A DNA stretch of 6,500 nucleotides from positions 1 through 6,500 of the forward strand of contig DAOVNU010000046.1 in NCBI GenBank assembly GCA_030630065.1, in the 5' to 3' direction. This DNA is from a bacterium (GTDB taxonomy: Bacteria; Ratteibacteria; UBA8468). Position numbers and translations under genes: made by a program. Positions within the stretch are counted from its first letter, which is position 1; every line of letters begins with the position of its first letter. A model generated the notes under the pieces. The model searched no databases. It was not told the origin of the DNA and saw only the letters and a program-made list of their open reading frames with translations. Below, piece after piece: positions 1 through 5,121 of this stretch.

Positions 1-427
1 AAAAAGGAATACCTCCGGAAAGAATTGTTGCTGTTTGGTAAACCGGATAGGCCGGTTCGGGAATAAGCGCAATATCTTCCCTGTTTAAAAAAGCAAGAGG
101 AAGATGAGCCAAACCCTCCTTGGAGCCAATAAGGACCAGAACCTCTTTTTCCGGGTCTAAAGAAACGAAAAATCTTTTCTGATACCATTGCGCAATTGCC
201 TGTTTAAAGGCAGGCATCCCCGTTCCTAAAGGATAACGATGATTAATTGGTTTTTCCACCGCTTTCCTCATCACAGAAATAATATTCCCTGGTGTGGGTA
301 AATCAGGGTCCCCCACACCAAAATCAATGATGTCCATTCCTTTATTTAATAACTCCTTCTTCTGCTGTTCAATTTTAAGAAAAAGATAGGTGGGTAATTT
401 CCTTAATCTCTCACTATATTCCATCAT
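1..427 (-). CDS. dapL: LL-diaminopimelate aminotransferase, N-terminal part (runs off the left edge)
   Basis: This is a PLP-dependent class I/II (fold type I) aminotransferase. DapL converts tetrahydrodipicolinate to LL-2,6-diaminopimelate in one cytoplasmic step, with glutamate as amino donor. Only the first 142 codons are in the window. Visible motifs, counted from the first of two adjacent ATGs: GVGDPDLPTP at 37-46, HRYP at 63-66, GSKEG at 101-105 (cofactor-phosphate region) and PAYPVY at 125-130. Together they match the DapL type found in archaea and many anaerobic bacteria. The PLP-binding lysine lies beyond the window. Two in-frame starts exist, at 427 and 424. I prefer 427 because GGAG (438-441) sits 10 nt upstream, but homologues beginning M-E-Y would favour 424. 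The gene overlaps the dapB end by 14 (or 11) nt, suggesting coupled translation. The dapB neighbour supports DapL over a general aspartate aminotransferase. Confidence 0.88.
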   Translation of the reverse strand, partial: MMEYSERLRKLPTYLFLKIEQQKKELLNKGMDIIDFGVGDPDLPTPGNIISVMRKAVEKPINHRYPLGTGMPAFKQAIAQWYQKRFFVSLDPEKEVLVLIGSKEGLAHLPLAFLNREDIALIPEPAYPVYQTATILSGGIPF

Positions 428-1118
428 TCAGAAGATTCTCCATACTATAAAGACCTGGCTGTTGGTTAACAATGAAGGCAGCGGCTTTTAATGCCCCTCT
501 GGCAAAAGTTTCTCTATCCTCTGCCCGATGGAACAACTCTAATCTTTCCGATTTTCCGGCAAAGATAACCCGGTGTTCCCCGACAACATTACCAAAACGC
601 AAACTGTGAATAGGGACATCACCAATAATCTCAGCAATTTTTTTTGCAGTGCCACTGGGAGCATCCTTCTTTTTATTATGATGGGTCTCAACAATCTCCA
701 CCTCATAATCCTTAAGAATGGTTGCCGCTTCTTTGACCAGTTTAAAAAGAAGATTAACTCCTAAACTCATATTGGGAGAGAGAAGAAGGGGAATTTTTTT
801 ACTAATAGTCCCGATTTCACCTATTTCTTCCTGATTGAAACCGGTAGTGCCAATAACTACCGGCACATTTTTCTTTCCGCAGATGGCTAAATGTTTTAAG
901 GTTGCTGACGGGGTAGTAAATTCAATCACAACATCGCTCTCCCCGATGACTTCTGCTAAATCACAAATTATTCCGATTCCTTCTATCTTTTTGCCGAGTT
1001 CCGGATGGTCAATTTTCTCTACAGCCCCGACCAAAGAAAAATTTTTATTTTCAGCAATTAGCCGCGCGATGAGGATTCCCATCCTTCCCGATACCCCACA
1101 GACAGTTGTTTTAATCAT
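414..1118 (-). CDS. dapB: 4-hydroxy-tetrahydrodipicolinate reductase (compact form)
   Basis: This enzyme reduces 4-hydroxy-tetrahydrodipicolinate with NAD(P)H to tetrahydrodipicolinate, the substrate of the next gene product. The 234-residue protein has an N-terminal Rossmann domain with GVSGRMG at 8-14, EFTTPSAT at 66-73 and GTTGF at 90-94. The C-terminal catalytic domain has SPNMSLGVN at 114-122, ETHHNKKKDAPSGTA at 144-158 (catalytic HH and the substrate-binding KDAPSGTA loop) and GEHRVIF at 180-186. It is shorter than the roughly 270-residue proteobacterial form: the segment between APSGTA and IHSLR is much reduced, as in the Thermotoga enzyme. The reading frame opens at 1148, but the extra ten residues (MWRPDPLTVK) come from the neighbouring palindrome and do not look like DapB. 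The ATG at 1118 puts MIKTTVCGVSGRMG exactly where the family starts. No clear Shine-Dalgarno precedes it. The TAG stop lies inside the start of dapL. Confidence 0.95.
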   Translation of the reverse strand: MIKTTVCGVSGRMGILIARLIAENKNFSLVGAVEKIDHPELGKKIEGIGIICDLAEVIGESDVVIEFTTPSATLKHLAICGKKNVPVVIGTTGFNQEEIGEIGTISKKIPLLLSPNMSLGVNLLFKLVKEAATILKDYEVEIVETHHNKKKDAPSGTAKKIAEIIGDVPIHSLRFGNVVGEHRVIFAGKSERLELFHRAEDRETFARGALKAAAFIVNQQPGLYSMENLLNDGI

Positions 1119-1128
1119 TTTTACAGTA

Positions 1129-1212
1129 AGGGGGTCAGGTCTCCACATTTGACAAAATTCTTCATATGTTCAACCATCTGGTATATTGTCAAATGTGGAG
1201 ACCTGCCCCCCT
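1129..1212. repeat. 84-bp imperfect palindrome (REP/mobile-repeat-like) between hup and dapB
   Basis: The left arm at 1129-1155 and the right arm at 1186-1212 are reverse complements over 27 nt with one mismatch (1135 against 1206). They are separated by a 30-nt loop. The core read on the plus strand of the left arm is GGTCTCCACATTTGACA. There are five to six consecutive G or C at the outer ends. The arms would form a very stable hairpin in RNA or in single-stranded DNA. No T-run follows the hairpin on the minus-strand transcript, so it is not a classical intrinsic terminator, although it may still attenuate transcription or protect the hup mRNA 3' end. I recall similar motifs as dispersed repeats associated with REP-type (IS200/IS605-like Y1) transposases in environmental bacteria. 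That is recollection and was not checked. No transposase is present here. Confidence 0.85.
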
Positions 1213-1220
1213 CTACTTAT

Positions 1221-1490
1221 TTATTTTACGGCTTTCTTTAATGCTGCTCCGGCTTTAAAGACGGGAACCTTCTTGGCTTTAATCTTGAGGGGTCTGCCGG
1301 TCTGAGGATTCCTGCCGATTCTTGCCTTTCTATTAGATACTTTGAAAGTACCAAAACCGATTAAGGTAACCGGTTTTCCTTTCTTCAAGGACTTCTTGAT
1401 TGCATCCAGTGTAGTATCCAGTGCCTTGGCTGCCTCTGCTTTGGTGCAGGTTACCTTGGCAATTGCTTCAATTAATTCTCCTTTATTCAT
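1221..1490 (-). CDS. hup: HU-family DNA-binding (histone-like) protein
   Basis: This is a nucleoid-associated protein that binds and bends DNA as a dimer, involved in chromosome compaction, replication and recombination. The 89 residues match the family's usual length of about 90. The N-terminal helical part begins MNKGELIEAIA, the normal HU start. The signature stretch GFGTFKVSNRKARIGRNP spans about residues 45-62 and is followed by the basic DNA-binding arm and the C-terminal strand and helix ending ALKKAVK. Sequence alone does not separate HU from IHF subunits, but the GRNPQTG arm and the single gene favour homodimeric HU. The ATG at 1490 is fixed by a near-perfect Shine-Dalgarno 5 nt upstream. 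The gene has its own promoter and is followed by the palindrome, so it is probably expressed strongly and separately from the upstream block. Confidence 0.96.
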   Translation of the reverse strand: MNKGELIEAIAKVTCTKAEAAKALDTTLDAIKKSLKKGKPVTLIGFGTFKVSNRKARIGRNPQTGRPLKIKAKKVPVFKAGAALKKAVK

Positions 1491-1495
1491 CTTTT

Positions 1496-1505
1496 ATCAC
1501 CCCCT
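1496..1505 (-). promoter_or_regulatory. Strong Shine-Dalgarno of hup
   Basis: On the minus strand this reads AGGGGGTGAT. It matches the full anti-SD complement AGGAGGTGAT at 9 of 10 positions and lies 5 nt before the ATG. It is the strongest ribosome binding site in the window, as expected for an abundant nucleoid protein. Confidence 0.85.
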
Positions 1506-1524
1506 CTTTCCTTTAATAACAAGG

Positions 1525-1554
1525 AGTATAGCATAGAGGCCGTGGAGAAGTCAA
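1525..1554 (-). promoter_or_regulatory. Sigma70-type promoter of hup with extended -10
   Basis: On the minus strand the -35 TTGACT (1549-1554) and -10 TATACT (1525-1530) are separated by 18 bp. The -10 is preceded by TGC, giving an extended -10 (TGnTATACT). Each hexamer differs from consensus at one position. Transcription would begin near 1517-1519, giving a leader of about 28 nt before the hup ATG. The -35 begins only about 10 nt after the stop of the upstream transglutaminase gene. Confidence 0.75.
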
Positions 1555-1563
1555 ACGGCATCG

Positions 1564-3486
1564 CTATTGCGGAGAGGTTGTCAATATGATTTCTTTCCGG
1601 TCCTGATAGGCAATCCGCTGATAGAATTTCTTAAATTCTAAATAATCAACAACCGGGATTTCCGCTTGACTAATGCAAAACCGACGATGATAGGTAATCT
1701 TATTCCCTAAATTCTTGTAAATTACGTCAAACTCCCCAAAAGGATAACGTAGAGAAAGATTCCCGGGTAAGGTTTCTACCTTCCAACCGGCAGGTAAATT
1801 AATTGAAACGTTATCTATTCTCTCCCACTTCCTCTGAAAGAGAATCGGATAAATCCGTTCCTTTGCGGCAACCAGAGCGGTGGAACGCATTGCCTCAATA
1901 ATTGCCGGTTTAATCAGAAATTTATTCCCTACTTTAATGGCGTAATTTTTAGCAAAAAAACGGTAGGATTCCTCAATCGGTTGATCCAGATTGGTGAGAG
2001 ATGAAATTTTAAATTCCTGTAAGTTTGCTCCCGGACAAACACGGTTTAAGTCCTCCGCTAATCTCTTTCTCCGTTCCACAGGTCTGAGATAGCGAAAAGA
2101 TGCCCGATAAATAAAGTCAAAAAAACCGGAAGTTTTAATTTTAACTTCACTATTGATGCTTCCATCTTTTTTTAAATCAATTTCAATGTCTCTCTGGCAG
2201 AGATTATCTTCAGGAGCATAAATGGGGGTTTTAACAAGTTCCGTCATTCCTTCCTTGATAATGAGAACGTCGCGATTCTGGTCACCAGGCGGTAAATCGC
2301 CAAAACTACAGACCTCAGCCGTCGTGTCAAGAAAGATATAATTGTTCTCTAAGGGAACGGCGGCAATGCAATGATTAAATTGTCCCGGGGATGGCAAGGA
2401 GGTGTTAATTTGATGGTCGGTATTAATCAAAACCAAATATGACTTGATACCGGCAACCTGTAACATCGTAACCAAAAGTGTGGCTTTATCCTTACAATCT
2501 CCATATTTAAGATGAAAGACCTCTGTGGCTTTGTGGGGTTGATAGGCATTTATTCCCATCTCCAAGCCCACATAGCGAATGTTAGCGCTGCAATAATTAT
2601 AGATTGCTCTTACCTTTTCTATTTCAGTTTTCTTTCCTTTAATTAATCGAGATACCTCTTCCTTTATCGAAGAATCTGCAACCATCTGCGTCTTTGCCAA
2701 ATCAAGGAACCAGGATGATATCTCCCGCCAATCCTTAACCGAAGAAATGGAAAGAAAAGGAACTACTTCAATCAACGACGGCATCTGTGGTTCGGGAACC
2801 AAGCCAGGAACATCTTTCTTCTCCCAGATATAAATTCTTTTATTACCTTTCTTGATTACCTCAAGAGCCGCTATTTCCCTTTCCAGTTTTTTGAAGGTCA
2901 TCTCTTCGGGAAGGACCAGAATATATTTTGAGATAACGAACGGTTCTTTGCTTTGAAAGTAGAAACTATCCCAGAAACAATTTTTCATCAGAGATTTTCT
3001 CTGAAAGATGCGGTATTTATAGTCAATAATACTGCCAATCTCTATGGCAGGCATTGAAATTGTTTTGGTTTTGAGCGTGGAGTAAAGGGCAGCGTAAGGA
3101 GCAAGGGAAGCCGGGGTAACGGTATGGATAGCATCTCTTTTAACTTTGATTATTTTCGCCTCCCTGGTGATGGTACAGGCAAAATCAATCCTTACCTTCT
3201 GGAAGGCCTCATTATACGGTATCTGAACCTCGGCGAATTTCCTCCCCCTCTCCTGACAAATTTTAATAATCTGGTGGACCATCAACTCGGAAGAGCCATC
3301 GGAATGGATAGTACGGATTGCCTGGTCTAAAAGGTAAACCGCACCTGCTTCGGGATATTCCTTGAAGGCACCTTTTATAACTGCCGGAAAATCCTTCTGG
3401 ATAGATTTATAAGGAAAGATAGTACAGCCAGCAAGAAGAAGAAGGAAAGGATAAAAAAGAGTTAATTTAGAGGATTTAATTCCCAT
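1564..3486 (-). CDS. Lipoprotein with DUF3857-like and transglutaminase-like domains
   Basis: This 640-residue envelope protein is probably lipid-anchored. The signal peptide has a basic start, a hydrophobic run and a lipobox LAGC ending at C21, with Thr next, which by the E. coli rule suggests the outer membrane. Residues about 45-225 resemble the DUF3857 domain that commonly precedes bacterial transglutaminase cores. The core (about 250-390) carries the Cys-His-Asp set: YGDCKDKA with C331, NHC with H372 and FLDTT with D387. The rest (about 430-630) is beta-rich and typical of the C-terminal part of this architecture. Such proteins may be proteases, peptidases or crosslinkers; no substrate can be assigned. 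The ATG at 3486 shares a base with the upstream TGA (TGATG), pointing to translational coupling. A TTG one codon earlier (3489) is a less likely start. The next gene upstream encodes a membrane protein, which suggests a shared envelope role. Confidence 0.88.
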   Translation of the reverse strand: MGIKSSKLTLFYPFLLLLAGCTIFPYKSIQKDFPAVIKGAFKEYPEAGAVYLLDQAIRTIHSDGSSELMVHQIIKICQERGRKFAEVQIPYNEAFQKVRIDFACTITREAKIIKVKRDAIHTVTPASLAPYAALYSTLKTKTISMPAIEIGSIIDYKYRIFQRKSLMKNCFWDSFYFQSKEPFVISKYILVLPEEMTFKKLEREIAALEVIKKGNKRIYIWEKKDVPGLVPEPQMPSLIEVVPFLSISSVKDWREISSWFLDLAKTQMVADSSIKEEVSRLIKGKKTEIEKVRAIYNYCSANIRYVGLEMGINAYQPHKATEVFHLKYGDCKDKATLLVTMLQVAGIKSYLVLINTDHQINTSLPSPGQFNHCIAAVPLENNYIFLDTTAEVCSFGDLPPGDQNRDVLIIKEGMTELVKTPIYAPEDNLCQRDIEIDLKKDGSINSEVKIKTSGFFDFIYRASFRYLRPVERRKRLAEDLNRVCPGANLQEFKISSLTNLDQPIEESYRFFAKNYAIKVGNKFLIKPAIIEAMRSTALVAAKERIYPILFQRKWERIDNVSINLPAGWKVETLPGNLSLRYPFGEFDVIYKNLGNKITYHRRFCISQAEIPVVDYLEFKKFYQRIAYQDRKEIILTTSPQ

Positions 3487-4100
3487 CAAACAAGGTCAAC
3501 AAAGACGTTTGCTATAACTTCCTTCCCCTTTAATACCTCTATTTTGTAACAACTCCTTTTTTTATCCAGGGCATACCTCTTCATCAGGGAAGAGGTATCT
3601 ATTTCGTAACCTCTGTCTTCACCCTTAATTTTGGGGTTTCCAACGAAACCGACAAAGTTAACCCTGATTAGATTCTTCCCTACTCCGGGAACGATAGCAT
3701 TAATAATTTTTATTTTCTTTCCTCTTTTAACTTTTAGATGTTCCCGGTCTTTTAGAAAATTTTTCTTACCCTCTACGTCTATAATTACATTAAGTTCTTC
3801 GGGTTTTGATTCTGGTAGAACAACCACCTTTTTTTCAGGCGGCGTAGGTCTAGTTATTGATTCCGGTTTATAAACCCGGATAATTCTGTTAAGGGGACCT
3901 TTTGCTTGTCCTCGCTCACTCTGATAAAGCCCAACAACATAATAATAGTACCCTCCCAATATCAGGATAATAATAGAGAAGATAATGGAGACAACGGATT
4001 TAATCCTGCTAATCTCATTAATCGCTAAAGACAGGATTACCCCCAGGATTCCCAATCCTACTACAACCAAAGCCATCAAATAACCCAGTTCAAATTCCAT
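3486..4100 (-). CDS. Unrecognised membrane protein with two N-terminal TM segments and a basic C-terminal domain
   Basis: I do not recognise a family for this 204-residue protein. Two hydrophobic segments (about 6-28 and 34-58) are separated by a short basic loop (ISRIKS). By the positive-inside rule the loop is cytoplasmic, which places both termini, including the 145-residue C-terminal part, in the periplasm. Residues about 78-102 are rich in Pro, Lys and Glu (TRPTPPEKK) and look like a flexible linker. Residues about 103-204 alternate hydrophobic and charged residues and suggest a small beta-rich domain with a single Cys (C184). A very strong Shine-Dalgarno, GGAGGAG at 4108-4114, lies 7 nt before the ATG and fixes the start. 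The stop overlaps the start of the transglutaminase lipoprotein by one base, so the two are probably made together and may interact. The function is unknown. Confidence 0.8.
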   Translation of the reverse strand: MEFELGYLMALVVVGLGILGVILSLAINEISRIKSVVSIIFSIIILILGGYYYYVVGLYQSERGQAKGPLNRIIRVYKPESITRPTPPEKKVVVLPESKPEELNVIIDVEGKKNFLKDREHLKVKRGKKIKIINAIVPGVGKNLIRVNFVGFVGNPKIKGEDRGYEIDTSSLMKRYALDKKRSCYKIEVLKGKEVIANVFVDLV

Positions 4101-4107
4101 TCTTTTT

Positions 4108-4114
4108 CTCCTCC
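4108..4114 (-). promoter_or_regulatory. Strong Shine-Dalgarno of the two-TM membrane protein
   Basis: The minus strand reads AAAGGAGGAG just before the gene, and its first As belong to the ferredoxin stop region. The GGAGGAG core is 7 nt from the ATG at 4100, the optimal spacing. This fixes the start and implies independent ribosome loading within the operon. Confidence 0.8.
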
Positions 4115-4115
4115 T

Positions 4116-4322
4116 TTATTTGTATACCTCAACCGCTACATCGGGACAAATAATAGCACAAGAAAGGCATCCGATGCAAGCCCGCTGATGAGAAACCTTT
4201 GCAAAGTGATAGCCCTTAGAATTAAACCCCTCGGAGATAATAATTATTTTTTTGGGGCAAACACCAATGCAGAGACCACAACCTTTACAGCGCTCTTGAT
4301 CAATAACAACCTTTGCCACCAT
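4116..4322 (-). CDS. Small 2x[4Fe-4S] ferredoxin, KorD-like (2-oxoacid:ferredoxin oxidoreductase delta type)
   Basis: This 68-residue cytoplasmic electron carrier has two complete cluster motifs: C12-x2-C15-x2-C18-x3-C22-P and C49-x2-C52-x2-C55-x3-C59-P. The start MVAKVVIDQERCKGCGLC, the central NSKGYH and the end CPDVAVEVYK strongly resemble the delta subunit of 2-oxoglutarate (or related 2-oxoacid):ferredoxin oxidoreductase. That subunit is usually encoded directly before the alpha, beta and gamma genes. None of those is present here: the next gene is an unrelated membrane protein. It may therefore work with subunits encoded elsewhere or be a free ferredoxin. The chosen ATG at 4322 overlaps the nadK stop by one base (TAATG) and gives the family's usual N-terminus. 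An in-frame ATG at 4334 would add MVIL and overlap nadK by 13 nt. Confidence 0.9.
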   Translation of the reverse strand: MVAKVVIDQERCKGCGLCIGVCPKKIIIISEGFNSKGYHFAKVSHQRACIGCLSCAIICPDVAVEVYK

Positions 4323-5119
4323 TAAGATAACCATCCGAGTTTTTCTCGCAGAAGTCGAAAATATCCCTTTTTGGAAACGTCAATTAATTTCAGTGAAAAA
4401 GGTGCTTTTTCGATTAACAGAAAGTCCCTTTCTGTTAAAAGAAAATTTTCCTGACCATCAACAGTCAAATTAGCACAAGGAGAATTTAGTTCAATTCTCA
4501 ATCTCTCATTCGCCGATATAATCAGGGGGCGACTGGTCAAAGAAACTGAACAAACAGGACTAAGAATAATTAGTTCCTCTTCCGGAAAGACAAAGGGCCC
4601 GCCTGCGGAGAGTGAATGTCCCGTAGAACCGGTAGGGGTAGCAATAATCAGTCCATCAACACAAAATTCCCCTATTTTCCCCTTTCTCCCGGAGATTTTT
4701 AAGGAAAGCATTCTTGCCCCTTTCCTCATCAGGACAATCTCGTTTAAACAAAAGCAATTCAGCCGGGAACCACTCTCTCGTCTCATTTGAACTTTCAGCA
4801 TTAAACGCGGAGAAACCAAAAAGTTTTTGGCAAGGACGTCATCTAGACATTCATTAAGTTTCTCCCTGGTAGTAGTCGTCAAAAATCCTATATCTCCTAA
4901 ATTCACGCCTAATAAAAGAGTTCTTCCATTCTTAATCTCCCGCGCTGCCTTCAGAATAGTCCCATCACCACCGATAGCAATGACAAGGTCGCTCTGAGAA
5001 GAAATTTTTTTCTCTACCTTTATTTTCTTCTCTTTTAACCTTTTTTTTAGAAAAGAGATTACTTCCTTTGCCCCTTTTTTCTTCAAGTTGGGAAAAAGCA
5101 CAACCTTTTTAACGTTCAT
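4322..5119 (-). CDS. nadK: NAD kinase (ATP/polyphosphate-type)
   Basis: This cytoplasmic enzyme phosphorylates NAD to NADP, supplying the NADP(H) pool used by reductive biosynthesis. The 265 residues are slightly shorter than the common 280-300. Motifs in order: GGDGT at 50-54 (active-site loop of the diacylglycerol-kinase-like fold), GVNLGDIGFLT at 71-81, LNE at 125-127, DGLIIATPTGSTGH at 155-168 followed by SLSAGGP, and DGQ at 221-223. The GSTGH position is more often GSTAY or GSTGY in the family. The N-terminal lobe is compact, with only about 49 residues before GGDG. The ATG at 5119 begins 2 nt after the TPR gene's stop. No strong Shine-Dalgarno is visible, so coupling to upstream translation is likely. 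The stop overlaps the ferredoxin start (TAATG). Confidence 0.95.
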   Translation of the reverse strand: MNVKKVVLFPNLKKKGAKEVISFLKKRLKEKKIKVEKKISSQSDLVIAIGGDGTILKAAREIKNGRTLLLGVNLGDIGFLTTTTREKLNECLDDVLAKNFLVSPRLMLKVQMRRESGSRLNCFCLNEIVLMRKGARMLSLKISGRKGKIGEFCVDGLIIATPTGSTGHSLSAGGPFVFPEEELIILSPVCSVSLTSRPLIISANERLRIELNSPCANLTVDGQENFLLTERDFLLIEKAPFSLKLIDVSKKGYFRLLREKLGWLS

Positions 5120-5121
5120 TT

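Noticed and set aside
1119..1148. N-terminal extension of DapB starting at the ATG at 1148
   Set aside because: The added residues are encoded mostly by the palindrome arm and precede the normal family start MIKTTVCGVSGRMG. They are an artefact of the repeat.
835..1152. Plus-strand open frame of 105 codons opposite dapB
   Set aside because: It lies entirely antisense to the conserved dapB motifs and the repeat arm, shows no family features and no ribosome site. It is a shadow frame.
1129..1212. Classical rho-independent terminator for hup
   Set aside because: The hairpin is strong, but the loop is 30 nt and the minus-strand sequence after it is CTTACTGTAAAA with no T-run. A repeat element explains the symmetry better.
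1129..1212. CRISPR repeat-spacer unit
   Set aside because: Only two copies exist, in inverted rather than direct orientation, and there are no cas genes or further repeats.
3484..3489. TTG at 3489 as the start of the transglutaminase lipoprotein
   Set aside because: The adjacent ATG forms a TGATG stop-start overlap with the upstream gene, a common coupling arrangement, and gives a normal lipoprotein signal without the extra residue.
3124..3873. Plus-strand open frames opposite the transglutaminase lipoprotein and the two-TM protein
   Set aside because: They are antisense to genes with clear signal, catalytic or membrane features and good junction signals, and their own translations are low-complexity with no recognisable motif.
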